Assembly (NCBI RefSeq): GCF_000334895.1
Contig: NZ_BAFM01000008.1
Location: forward strand, 93,918-157,917
DNA from: Halococcus agarilyticus
GTDB lineage: Archaea; Halobacteriota; Halobacteria; Halobacteriales; Halococcaceae
Direction: 5' to 3'
DNA: 64,000 bases
The notes under the pieces are model-generated. The model was not told the origin of the DNA, ran no database searches, and saw only the letters and a program-made list of their open reading frames with translations. The position numbers were made by a program, and so were the translations under genes. Shown here one piece after another: positions 25,401 through 33,249 of this stretch (positions are counted from its first letter, which is position 1; each line of letters begins with the position of its first letter).

Positions 25401-26165
25401 TCACAGCAGCCCTGGCGGCTGGGCCGGTCCGTAGCGCAGTCCGATGTAGACGATCCCGAAGATGGTCGCGTTGTACGCGCCGTGGATGACCGACGGGACG
25501 ACGAGGTTGTCGGTGAGTTCGTAGGTCACGCCGAAGACGAGCGCGGGGACGAACAGCAGCGAGATCGTGGCCGCGAGCGCCTGGATCGAGCCGGTGAGCG
25601 CGAGGATGTGCGCCGGGGCGAACGTCGCGCTCGCGAGCACGACCGCACCGACCGGGCCGAACGACTCCCGGAGTCGACTCTGGATGATCCCCCGGAAGAG
25701 GAGCTCCTCGCCCGGCCCGATCACCAGCAGCGAGAGCGGGATGAGCCAGATCAGAGTTCCCGGATCCTGGAGTGCGGCCTGATCCGTTCGACTCGCGGTC
25801 GGGACACCGAGGTTGACGACGAGCAGGAGGAGCACGAACACCAGCGCGAACACCAGCACGTAGCCACTCAGGATCCAGAGCACGTCACGGAGGGTCGGCA
25901 GGCGTGCCTTCAGGAACGAAAACGACAGTCCACGTAATCGGAGATAGCCGAACGCGGTCAGCGGGAAGGCGACGCCCTGTAAGAGCAGTACCGTCAGGAC
26001 GAAGCCCGTGGTCAGCGAGAGTTCGATATCGAGTAGACCTACTACGTTGCCGACCACATAGCCGAGCACGGCTGCCGCCAGAAAGCCCGCCACGGTGATC
26101 GACGCCCCGACGCCGACGGCACGGAGCCGACCCCATGCCCCGCCCATCTCGACCGTCGTATTCAT
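25401..26165 (-). CDS. CPBP-family intramembrane metalloprotease
   Basis: 254 residues and about seven or eight membrane segments. The CPBP motifs are intact: GEELLFRG (EExxxR) near residue 160, FAPAHILAL with the second histidine, and SVIHGAYNAT (HxxxN) near the C-terminus. Relatives cleave prenylated or other membrane substrates or act in bacteriocin immunity; archaeal substrates are mostly unknown. The ATG at 26165 gives the family-like start; an in-frame ATG at 26201 would add 12 residues. The small membrane protein gene follows downstream on the same strand, and nreA lies upstream. Confidence 0.8.
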   Translation of the reverse strand: MNTTVEMGGAWGRLRAVGVGASITVAGFLAAAVLGYVVGNVVGLLDIELSLTTGFVLTVLLLQGVAFPLTAFGYLRLRGLSFSFLKARLPTLRDVLWILSGYVLVFALVFVLLLLVVNLGVPTASRTDQAALQDPGTLIWLIPLSLLVIGPGEELLFRGIIQSRLRESFGPVGAVVLASATFAPAHILALTGSIQALAATISLLFVPALVFGVTYELTDNLVVPSVIHGAYNATIFGIVYIGLRYGPAQPPGLL

Positions 26166-26266
26166 GCGTGACGGTCGGGCGGCAGGACGCAAAAATCCCA
26201 TCACCGCCGTACGCTCGCGTGGCGATCGATCATCGATCGAACCGAACGCCGACGAACACGCCGGAC

Positions 26267-27532
26267 TTACCCGAACTCGGCGAGCTGTGACTGGACACCC
26301 GCCGCCAGCGACGACTTCCGACGGAGGCGCGCGAGCGAGACCGGGAGCTGCGGGCCGAGTTCGCGGAGCGCCGCCCCGAACGACTGGGCCGTGCCCGGCT
26401 CGTCCGCGAAGGCATCCCTGACTGTCTCGCGCACCTGCCAGACTCCAGTGGGGCCCCAGTAGTCGGGCGTGACGTGACGGCAGACCAGCACCGAGGCCTG
26501 CCGGTCGTGCTCGTCCAGGTGTTCGAGCACACCGAGCCGCGCGGCGTAGTACGCACCCGCGGTCTCGTCGACGTAGCTCGTCCGACCCTCGTAGCCTTCG
26601 CGGTCGGCCGCGATCCACATCCCGCGATCGGGATCGGGGTTCCAGACGCTGCCGGGCGCTTTGAACTCCACCAGCTCGAACTCCCAGCTGCCGGGCGCGA
26701 GCACGATCCAGAACTTGTTTCCCAAATATTCGTTGTAGTACACCTCGGTCTTGTCGACGGAGGTCGCGTTCCGGAGCCCGCCCCGGAGAAATTTCCCGAC
26801 GGTGTCGTCGACCGCGGTGATCGACCATCTGGTGGGCACGAGCCGCCGGTTCGCGCCCTCCCCGAGCGCGCCGGCCGAGAGGATGGTGTTGATGTCGTAG
26901 ACGTCGAACCCCCGGTTGTAGAGGTAGTTCATCGCGCCCGCTGCGTGCCAGTCGTCGTCCTCCAGGGTCTTCTTGACTGGCTGCGGGACGTGGGGGTTCT
27001 CGGTCAGCGTCGCGCTCTTCGCTTGGGCGCGCGGCCCGGTCGGCGAGGAAACGTCCTGTTCGGAGACCTCGAAATCCACGTCGAGCGGTCCGTCGAGCCC
27101 GATCTCGACGTCGACAGGTTTGTCGGCGATCGCGACCTCGCGCTGGGTGCCCAGAAACCCGTTCCACGCGTCGGCGACGTTGTCGACGGCGGCGCGCTGA
27201 GTCGAGTTCACCAATCCTGTGCGGTGCTGGAAGACGTCCTCGATCGAGAAGTTCCGGTCGTACCAGTGACCGCCGGTCTCGAAGTCGGCGGCACGCTTCT
27301 CGTTGCCCACCGGGGAAAGCACGCCCGTCGAGACGTTCGGATAGGAGGATCGCCCGACGAAGATCGTCGGCGACGTGGAGCCGAGCAGCGCGTCGTCCGA
27401 GACCCGCCGATCGAACTCGTGTTCGACGTCTTCGAGGTAGTCGGTGATCGCGTAGGATTTCTTTTTCACCAGCTCGCGGCGCTCTGCGGCCTCGTCGCGC
27501 TCGATTTCCTCGAAGTACTCGTCGAGCCGCAT
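26267..27532 (-). CDS. nreA: DNA repair protein NreA
   Basis: 421 residues, as expected for archaeal NreA. It begins MRLDEYFEEIERDEAAERR and includes the family stretch SPTIFVGRSSYPNVSTGVLSP, followed by WYDRNFSIEDVFQHRTGLVN, RGFDVYDINTILSAGALGEG and LAPGSWEFELVEFKAPGSVW. The C-terminus QSQLAEFG resembles a PCNA-interacting motif, as described for NreA proteins. The role in the family is repair of DNA damage, acting with PCNA. It is transcribed toward the CPBP gene, with about 100 bases between. Confidence 0.88.
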   Translation of the reverse strand: MRLDEYFEEIERDEAAERRELVKKKSYAITDYLEDVEHEFDRRVSDDALLGSTSPTIFVGRSSYPNVSTGVLSPVGNEKRAADFETGGHWYDRNFSIEDVFQHRTGLVNSTQRAAVDNVADAWNGFLGTQREVAIADKPVDVEIGLDGPLDVDFEVSEQDVSSPTGPRAQAKSATLTENPHVPQPVKKTLEDDDWHAAGAMNYLYNRGFDVYDINTILSAGALGEGANRRLVPTRWSITAVDDTVGKFLRGGLRNATSVDKTEVYYNEYLGNKFWIVLAPGSWEFELVEFKAPGSVWNPDPDRGMWIAADREGYEGRTSYVDETAGAYYAARLGVLEHLDEHDRQASVLVCRHVTPDYWGPTGVWQVRETVRDAFADEPGTAQSFGAALRELGPQLPVSLARLRRKSSLAAGVQSQLAEFG

Positions 27533-27890
27533 CGTTCAACCGAAGGTGTCGTGAGAGCTTGAATCTTGAGTCCGCGGTGGATGTGGTGGTGCGCCGACGC
27601 GGGGTGTGGTCGGTACGGGAGCAGAGTGTGCGATGATGTGAACGTGGTTGGCGCACGGCTGTGCGCCGCTCGTCGGCGCACACCTCTCGTGCGAGGGATG
27701 AGCGAAACGAGCGGAGCGAGTGAGCGAATCGGTTGGGGAGGCGTGTGGCGGTCGCGGTGTGGCGCGGCTGGAAGCCAGTGATCGTACCGTGAACGACCGT
27801 AGGGAGTGAACGGGAGTTTTTAGTCCAGGTTTTTGCGACGAGTGGTGGCCGACCGGAGGGAGGCCACCCGAGGAGTAAAAAAGTGGGTGT
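27533..27890. other. Intergenic region between tfb and nreA with repeat and T-runs
   Basis: It contains a perfect hairpin ggcgcac-ggct-gtgcgcc (27650-27667), dispersed repeat copy 2, and runs of T or A (gagtttttag near 27813, caggtttttg near 27826, gtaaaaaag near 27874) that could end tfb transcription on the minus strand. No gene seen. Confidence 0.5.
27689..27749 (+). repeat. Dispersed GAGGGATGA repeat, copy 2
   Basis: It runs from gtgcgagggatgagcgaaac to atcggttggggaggcgtgtg followed by gc, with an internal stretch gagcggagcgagtgagcga. The end blocks are identical to those of copy 1. A hairpin lies immediately before it (27650-27667). Confidence 0.7.
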
Positions 27891-28868
27891 CTACCCGTGA
27901 ATCCCCATCGCCTCGATCTGCTCCTGATACCGATTGCGGATGGTGACCTCGGTCACCTGGGCGACGTCGGCGACCTCGCGCTGGGTCTTCTTCTCGTTAC
28001 AGAGCAGGGAAGCTGCATAAATGGCGGCAGCGGCGTACCCGGTGGGTGATTTCCCCGAGAGCAGGCCCTTCTCGGCGGTAGTCTCGATGATGTCGTTGGC
28101 CTTCGACTGGACTTCTTCGGAGAGGGTGAGTTCCGAACAGAAGCGGGGGACGTACTTCTTGGGATCGACGGGACGCATTTCGAGGCCGAGTTCCTGGGAG
28201 ATGTATCGATAGGTTCGGCCGATCTCCTTGCGATTGACGCGCGATACTTCAGAGATCTCCTCGAGGCTTCGGGGGATGCCCTCCTTCCGACAGGCCGCGT
28301 ACAGCGCCGACGTGGCGACGCCCTCGATCGAGCGCCCGCGGATGAGGTCGTCCGAGAGTGCGCGCCGGTAGATGACGGAGGCGACCTCGCGTACCGAGCG
28401 GGGAACGCCGAGCGCGCTCGCCATCCGATCGATCTCGCTGAGCGCGAACTGGAGGTTTCGCTCGCCGGCGTCCTTCGTTCGGATGCGCTCCTGCCACTTG
28501 CGGAGTCGGTGCATCTGGGAGCGTTTCTTCGAGGAGATCGATCGCCCGTAGGCGTCCTTGTCCTTCCAGTCGATCGTAGTGGTGAGCCCCTTGTCGTGCA
28601 TCGTCTGGGTGGTCGGCGCACCCACACGGGATTTCTGCTGGCGCTCGGCGTGGTTGAACGCGCGCCACTCCGGGCCCGGATCGATGTTCTCCTCCTCGAC
28701 GACCAGGCCACAGTCGTCACAGACGATCTCCCCGCGGTCCGCGCTCTTGACTAGGTTTTCAGAATCACACTCGGGACAGTCCCGCACTCCCTCCGTTTCC
28801 CCCTCCCGTTCGTCCGCCTCGTGTTCGGTCTCGGCCTGCCGCTCCCGCTGACGAGTGGACCGTGTCAT
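27891..28868 (-). CDS. tfb: Transcription initiation factor TFB
   Basis: 325 residues. An N-terminal zinc ribbon (CPECDSENL ... [12 protein letters not shown], residues about 28-50), the B-reader/linker region ([19 protein letters not shown]) and two cyclin-like repeats. The recognition helix of the last repeat is near [20 protein letters not shown]. It recruits RNA polymerase to TBP-bound promoters through BRE contacts. Haloarchaea often have several TFBs, so this may be one of a set. The start at 28868 is preferred because a BRE/TATA element lies about 33 bases upstream; longer frames would cover it. Confidence 0.95.
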   Translation of the reverse strand: MTRSTRQRERQAETEHEADEREGETEGVRDCPECDSENLVKSADRGEIVCDDCGLVVEEENIDPGPEWRAFNHAERQQKSRVGAPTTQTMHDKGLTTTIDWKDKDAYGRSISSKKRSQMHRLRKWQERIRTKDAGERNLQFALSEIDRMASALGVPRSVREVASVIYRRALSDDLIRGRSIEGVATSALYAACRKEGIPRSLEEISEVSRVNRKEIGRTYRYISQELGLEMRPVDPKKYVPRFCSELTLSEEVQSKANDIIETTAEKGLLSGKSPTGYAAAAIYAASLLCNEKKTQREVADVAQVTEVTIRNRYQEQIEAMGIHG

Positions 28869-28897
28869 TGCACTTTTATAGTAGTATCGTGCGAGGA

Positions 28898-28910
28898 CAT
28901 AAACCCTTGG
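28898..28910 (-). promoter_or_regulatory. BRE/TATA element for tfb
   Basis: On the minus strand ccaagggtttatg lies about 33 bases before the tfb ATG. A second A/T stretch (ctataaaag) only a few bases before the ATG is too close to act as the promoter. Confidence 0.5.
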
Positions 28911-28965
28911 GAGGGGGTGAACCGATCGCTCCTTCCCGGTGGATCGCGGCGATCGCCTCACCGGG

Positions 28966-29017
28966 ATCGGAAACGCTATCCGCCGCCCTCGGCGAGTCTC
29001 GACGAATGCCGGTCATC
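28966..29017 (+). repeat. Copy of the rnhA leader and start region
   Basis: Bases 28966-29017 match the minus strand of 23740-23791 with one mismatch in 52: the promoter-proximal leader, the ATG and the codons for MPVI. Beyond codon 4 similarity stops and the frame ends after 20 codons (29006-29068). It is a detached rnhA 5' end, either a partial duplication or a recombination scar. Confidence 0.75.
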
Positions 29018-29070
29018 ACGGCCCACTTTTTTACTGTGCTACGAGACGGCATCTTCGTTCCCGCTTAGTG

Positions 29071-29093
29071 ACGAGAGAGCTTCGCTCTCTCGT
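29071..29093. repeat. Perfect 10-bp hairpin with TTC loop
   Basis: The arms acgagagagc and gctctctcgt flank the loop ttc. It belongs to a set of similar triloop hairpins seen at 36233-36752 and 45426-45458, and is followed by cgttcga, as in that set. Confidence 0.65.
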
Positions 29094-29132
29094 CGTTCGA
29101 AACGGCTTCGTCCTCGATCCACCGAGGAACCG

Positions 29133-29198
29133 CACCGCCGAAGCCCTCGGGCGCTCGTTTACTTCGTTCACTCACGCCCTCGCCCTTCATCCGCCAGG
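29133..29198 (+). repeat. GCCGAAGCCCTCGGG module, copy A
   Basis: The blocks caccgccgaagccctcgggc plus gctcg, and ctcacgccctcgcccttcat plus ccgccagg, are repeated at 36490-36514 and 36582-36609, where they are spaced more widely. Confidence 0.65.
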
Positions 29199-29263
29199 CC
29201 CGCACCGCCACCGCAACCGCCCGCCACCCAGCTGCGATGACGCCATCCGGCGACGAACCACAA

Positions 29264-29275
29264 CGTTGTTACTTC
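29264..29275 (+). promoter_or_regulatory. TATA-like box for the methyltransferase gene
   Basis: The sequence gttgttacttcg lies about 25 bases before the GTG start at 29295. Confidence 0.45.
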
Positions 29276-29294
29276 GATCGGAGAAGGGTGTGAC

Positions 29295-30326
29295 GTGCAG
29301 ACCCAGCACGTGACCGCGGTCGGCGACGCCCGCGACCTCGCCCTCGCCGACGACGCGATCGATCTCGTGGTCACGTCGCCGCCGTACCCGATGATCGAGC
29401 TCTGGGACGAACTCTTCGCCGACCTCGATCCGGCGATCGGCGACCATCTCGAAGACGAGGATGGCGAGGCGGCCTTCGAGGCGATGCACGCGGCGCTCGC
29501 CCCGGCGTGGGACGAACTCGCGCGCGTGCTCAAACCGGAGGGAATCGCGTGTATCAACGTCGGCGACGCCACCCGCTCGATCGACGGCGAGTTCCAGCAG
29601 TACCCGAACCACGCGGTCGTCGTCGAGGCGATGCGCGAACGCGGGTTCCGGTCGCTCCCCGATATCCTCTGGCGAAAGCCCGCCAATCGCCTCACCAAGT
29701 TCATGGGCTCGGGAATGGTGCCGACGAACGCCTACACCACCCTCGAACACGAGTACGTTCTCGTCTTTCGCAATGGATCGACCCGCGAGTTCGTTCCGGG
29801 CGAACGTCGACGCTACGAGAGCGCGTACTTCTGGGAGGAGCGCAACGAGTGGTTCTCCGACCTCTGGACGCTCACCGGCACCGATCAGGCGCTCGACGGC
29901 GAGGGCCGCGACCGCTCGGGCGCGTTCCCCCTCCAGCTCCCCCTCCGACTCGTCAACATGTACTCGGTCTACGGCGATCGCGTGCTCGACCCGTTCTCGG
30001 GCACCGGCACCACCACGCTCGCGGCGATGCTCGCCGGTCGAAACTCCGTCGCCTACGACCGCGACCCTGCCCTCCTCGCTGGATTCGACGATCGCATCGC
30101 CGACCTCGAAACCCGTTCTCGGTCCTACGTCCAGCGACGACTCGATCGTCACCGCGAGTTCGTCACGGAGCGCGAAGCGGCGGACGAGGAACTCGGCTAC
30201 GACGCCGAACACTACGATTTCCCCGTCGTCACGAACCAGGAACGACGGATCCGGCTCTACGCCGTCGAGGACGTCCGCCCGACCGTCGGCGGATACGCTG
30301 TCGAGCACGCGCCGTTCGAGCCGTAG
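29295..30326 (+). CDS. Orphan DNA N4-cytosine methyltransferase, probably CTAG-type (Zim-like)
   Basis: 343 residues with a GTG start. Motif IV TSPPYP (residues 27-32) comes first and the AdoMet motif DPFSGTGTTTLAAMLAGR near residue 236 later, the order of beta-class N4-cytosine/N6-adenine methyltransferases; SPPY favours N4-cytosine. ILWRKPANRLTKFMGSGMVPT is also typical of the group. No restriction endonuclease gene is adjacent, so it acts alone. Haloarchaea widely encode an orphan CTAG methyltransferase (Zim), and CTAG is very rare in this window, which fits. Recognition sequence is inferred, not seen. Confidence 0.8.
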   Translation: MQTQHVTAVGDARDLALADDAIDLVVTSPPYPMIELWDELFADLDPAIGDHLEDEDGEAAFEAMHAALAPAWDELARVLKPEGIACINVGDATRSIDGEFQQYPNHAVVVEAMRERGFRSLPDILWRKPANRLTKFMGSGMVPTNAYTTLEHEYVLVFRNGSTREFVPGERRRYESAYFWEERNEWFSDLWTLTGTDQALDGEGRDRSGAFPLQLPLRLVNMYSVYGDRVLDPFSGTGTTTLAAMLAGRNSVAYDRDPALLAGFDDRIADLETRSRSYVQRRLDRHREFVTEREAADEELGYDAEHYDFPVVTNQERRIRLYAVEDVRPTVGGYAVEHAPFEP

Positions 30327-30328
30327 GT

Positions 30329-30341
30329 GGGTTTTTGTTCG
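30329..30341 (+). promoter_or_regulatory. TATA-like box for aroD
   Basis: The sequence gggtttttgttcg is centred 27 bases before the aroD ATG and begins just after the methyltransferase stop. Confidence 0.5.
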
Positions 30342-30360
30342 CCCGGCCGGACTCGGGGAC

Positions 30361-31050
30361 ATGAACTTCGAATCCCTCGTTCTCGCGGCGGCCACGGCCG
30401 ACCCCACGGAGGAACCGGCCGCGCGCGAACACGCCGACGCGGTCGAGTTCCGGATGGACCTCGCGACCGACCCGCTCGCGGCGCTCGACGACTACGACGG
30501 CGAACTCCCGATACTGGCGACCAACCGGACGGAAGCCGAGGGCGGTGGGGTCGCCGAGGAGCCGGAACGACTCGACGTGCTCCGCCGGGCCGCCGAGCAG
30601 CCAGCCGTCGAAGCTATCGATGTCGAACTGGCGACAGTCACGGAGAACGAGAATACAGGAGAAGGTGGCGGTACGGATGTCGTCGCCCACGCCCACGAGC
30701 ACGATGCGAGCGTCGTGGTCTCGGTTCACGACTTCTCGGGGACGCCACCCCAGTCGGAGCTTCGACGGACGCTCTCGCGAGCCTGTGAGCACGGCGACGT
30801 CGGGAAGCTCGCTACCACCGCCGAATCGGTCGACGACGTGCTCACGCTGCTCTCGGTCACCCGCGATCTCGATAGGGATGGCCGCCGGGTGGCGACGATG
30901 GCGATGGGTGCGGCGGGGCGACACTCCCGCGCGATCGCGCCGCTGTACGGCTCGCGGATCGCGTACGCGCCCGTCGACCCGGACGCGGCGACCGCGCCTG
31001 GCCAGTACGACCTCGCGACGCTCGCCGGCCTGCTCGACGCGCTACGGTGA
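30361..31050 (+). CDS. aroD: 3-dehydroquinate dehydratase, type I
   Basis: 229 residues, typical for type I. Seen: the acidic pair in DAVEFRMDLA, the catalytic histidine in VVVSVHDFSGTP and the Schiff-base lysine in HGDVGKLATTAES, followed by RVATMAMGAAGRHSR (substrate arginine). It catalyses the third step of the shikimate pathway, 3-dehydroquinate to 3-dehydroshikimate. The ATG at 30361 fits the family start; the frame is open far upstream but only as antisense-like sequence under the methyltransferase gene. Its last nine bases overlap the converging DUF373 gene. Confidence 0.93.
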   Translation: MNFESLVLAAATADPTEEPAAREHADAVEFRMDLATDPLAALDDYDGELPILATNRTEAEGGGVAEEPERLDVLRRAAEQPAVEAIDVELATVTENENTGEGGGTDVVAHAHEHDASVVVSVHDFSGTPPQSELRRTLSRACEHGDVGKLATTAESVDDVLTLLSVTRDLDRDGRRVATMAMGAAGRHSRAIAPLYGSRIAYAPVDPDAATAPGQYDLATLAGLLDALR

Positions 31051-32181
31051 CTCGGCGGGTTCCTCGACCGCGAGCCAGTCGCCGAGCCGGGCGGCCACGC
31101 CGACGCCGAGCAGGCTGATACAGACGCCCAACACCACGAACGCCACCAGCCGGACGTCGCCGGTGACCGCGAACCCTCGGACCGAGACGATCCCGAGCGC
31201 CATCGGTGGCACAGTTAGCGGTTCGATCACGCCGGCTCGTTCGAGGAAGTACGCCGCGAACCCGCGGACGACGAACGCGACCGCTACTACCACGAACGGG
31301 AGGTTGAGCGCGGCGTTTCCGACCCGATCGTTCCGGAGCCACTCGTCGAGCGCACGGCCGACGCTTGCGGTCAGCGCGGCGATCGCCAGCCACGGCACGC
31401 TGTCGAACAGGAAGGCCATCGCGGTCGTCAGCACGTTCGCCTCGCTTGCGAGTGGCGTGGCGCTGATGACGCCCGCGACGATCCCGACGAGGGCGAGCCC
31501 CGCCGCGACCACGGTCGTCACGATCGAGACCCGGCCGGTGTAGAGCCCGTCGCGCACCCCGCCCGCGAGCACCGCGAGCGCGTGGTCGACGCCGAGGCCC
31601 TTGTAGAGGAGGAAGAGGCCGGCGACGCTGGCGACCGCCGCGAGCGCGGCCGTCACGTTCTGCACGGCGACCAGGACGGGCATCGCGAGCAAGAAGAGGC
31701 CGATCGGGACGAGGACAGTAGTGCGGAGCTGTTCGTCGGCGAGGAACTGCTTCAGGAGGTAGTACGTGGATTCGAGGTCGCGCGCCTGGCGCACCACGAC
31801 CCGCGAGACCCCATCCACTCGAACGCGGCTCTCGATCACGTGGACCAGCCGCTCGTCGGCCGCGTTGTCGGTCACGATCACCGCCGATTCCACGGGGTGG
31901 GCGGCGAGGAGATCGTCGACCTGCTTGGCGATCGCCCGGTCGCTGTCGACCGACTCGTCCGGGGCCGACACCACCGCGAGAACTGGCTCCTCGCCCTCGT
32001 CGTGACGCTCGCGTGTGAGCCGAAGGCCTTCGAGCAGGCAGTTCACCCGACTGTCCTCGGGGTCGTCGAGCCCGACCTCGGTGACGAGCGAGCGCACCGC
32101 TCGCTCGCCGACCACCGGCGTCTCGCCCGCGGTATCGGCGATGACCGCGCCGCGATCGATGCAGACGACGAGGCTGCTCAC
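31042..32181 (-). CDS. DUF373 family membrane protein
   Basis: 379 residues with a GTG start. The N-terminal 140 residues form a soluble domain (LVVCIDRGAVIADTAGETP, AVIVTDNAADE, VVVRQARDLESTYY). The C-terminal part has about seven hydrophobic segments, starting TTVLVPIGLFLLAMPVLVAV. This two-part plan is the archaeal DUF373 family, of unknown function. A TATA element (32201-32214, minus strand) lies 27 bases before the GTG. The gene runs toward aroD, and the two stop codons overlap by nine bases. Confidence 0.85.
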   Translation of the reverse strand: MSSLVVCIDRGAVIADTAGETPVVGERAVRSLVTEVGLDDPEDSRVNCLLEGLRLTRERHDEGEEPVLAVVSAPDESVDSDRAIAKQVDDLLAAHPVESAVIVTDNAADERLVHVIESRVRVDGVSRVVVRQARDLESTYYLLKQFLADEQLRTTVLVPIGLFLLAMPVLVAVQNVTAALAAVASVAGLFLLYKGLGVDHALAVLAGGVRDGLYTGRVSIVTTVVAAGLALVGIVAGVISATPLASEANVLTTAMAFLFDSVPWLAIAALTASVGRALDEWLRNDRVGNAALNLPFVVVAVAFVVRGFAAYFLERAGVIEPLTVPPMALGIVSVRGFAVTGDVRLVAFVVLGVCISLLGVGVAARLGDWLAVEEPAESP

Positions 32182-32200
32182 GCCCGACGTGACGGCATCG

Positions 32201-32214
32201 CCGAATAAAAACGT
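32201..32214 (-). promoter_or_regulatory. TATA box for the DUF373 gene
   Basis: On the minus strand cacgtttttattcgg is centred about 27 bases before the GTG at 32181, which supports that start. Confidence 0.55.
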
Positions 32215-32255
32215 GCGTCATGTATGCAGGCCCGCGATCGAACCGGACTGTCGGC

Positions 32256-33170
32256 CTACAGTCGGAGTCGGAACTCCTCGTCAGCCCCGACCGCGCCCGC
32301 GACGCCCGCGCCGAAGGCGTACGCCACGCCCTGTGATTCGGCTCGAAGTCGTTCGAGGAAGTTCTGTTGGGGCTCGAACTCCTCGACGGTGACCTCGTGG
32401 GTGTCGAGTCGATCGGCGAGGTGGTCTTCGATGTCCTCACGGGTACCGAGCTCGTCGACCAGTCCGTTCTCGTTGGCGTCGGCCCCCAAGTAGATCCGTG
32501 CCTCGGTCTCCCTGACCGTTTCCTCGTCGAGCCCCCGTCCCTCGGCGACCCGCTCGACGAACGTCTCGTAGTAGTCGTCGACGATCCCCTGGAGGTACTC
32601 CTGATCCTCCTCCTCTGGCTCTTTCAGCGGGAATCCCGCGTCCTTGTACTCGCCCGCGTTGAGCGGCTGGTATTCGAGCCCGAGCTTGTCCGCGAGCCCC
32701 TTCGCGTTCACGTTCGAGCCACGGACGCCGATCGAGCCGACGATGCTGGCCTCGCGCGCCCAGAGTTCGTCACACCCGCTGGCGATCCAGTACCCGCCGC
32801 TCGCGCAGGTGTCGGTCGCGTACGCGATCGTCGGCCCCGAAAAGCGCTCGGCAGCGAGTCGGATGTCCTCGCTCGGGAGCACTTCGCCGCCGGGTGTGTT
32901 GAGTTTCACGATCAGCGCCCGGACGTTCGGATCATCGTCGGCGCGTTCGATCTCCGCGACCACCTTGTCGGCGGGAATCGAGCGCTGCCGGCTGCTCGGG
33001 AGACGGCTCCCCTCGCGCGTGATCGGTCCCTCGACCGCGACCTCGGCGACGTCGTAGCCGTCGCTGACTTGGGATCGAAGTCGCTTGATCGTCCCCCACA
33101 CTCCCGCACCGGCGGTCGCGCCCGCAACGATGCCGCCGAGCGCTCGCCGCCTGGATCGGTGATCCGTCAT
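32256..33170 (-). CDS. sppA: Signal peptide peptidase SppA-type membrane serine protease
   Basis: 304 residues. An N-terminal membrane anchor (LGGIVAGATAGAGVWGTI, about residues 11-28) precedes the Clp-like fold: VKLNTPGGEVLPSEDI, the nucleophile serine in DTCASGGYWIAS and the general-base lysine in NAGEYKDAGFPLKEP. This is the short archaeal/Bacillus form with a Ser-Lys dyad. The family degrades cleaved signal peptides in the membrane. The ATG at 33170 is supported by a TATA box 27 bases upstream (33191-33203); the longer frame runs through that box. It precedes the DUF373 gene on the same strand. Confidence 0.9.
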   Translation of the reverse strand: MTDHRSRRRALGGIVAGATAGAGVWGTIKRLRSQVSDGYDVAEVAVEGPITREGSRLPSSRQRSIPADKVVAEIERADDDPNVRALIVKLNTPGGEVLPSEDIRLAAERFSGPTIAYATDTCASGGYWIASGCDELWAREASIVGSIGVRGSNVNAKGLADKLGLEYQPLNAGEYKDAGFPLKEPEEEDQEYLQGIVDDYYETFVERVAEGRGLDEETVRETEARIYLGADANENGLVDELGTREDIEDHLADRLDTHEVTVEEFEPQQNFLERLRAESQGVAYAFGAGVAGAVGADEEFRLRL

Positions 33171-33190
33171 ACCCTTCTTCGGAGGGCGGG

Positions 33191-33203
33191 AGGGATTAAG
33201 GAT
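33191..33203 (-). promoter_or_regulatory. TATA box for sppA
   Basis: On the minus strand atccttaatccct is centred 27 bases before the ATG at 33170. Confidence 0.55.
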
Positions 33204-33249
33204 TCGCCCACAGTGTGGCGATCGCGTCCGCAAAACGTCCCGTCAGTAG

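Larger units (their letters stand above)
28869..29294. other. Intergenic region: tfb promoter, rnhA-leader copy, hairpin element
   Basis: It holds the tfb promoter (28898-28910), a 52-base near-perfect copy of the rnhA leader and first codons (28966-29017), a 10-bp perfect hairpin (29071-29093), one copy of a GCCGAAGCCCTCGGG module (29133-29198) and the methyltransferase promoter (29264-29275). No complete gene is seen; the ATG within the rnhA copy opens only 20 codons (29006-29068). Confidence 0.6.

Noticed and set aside
28869..28885. TATA-like ctataaaag directly before tfb as its promoter
   Set aside because: It is only a few bases from the ATG. The BRE/TATA at 28898-28910 has more plausible spacing.
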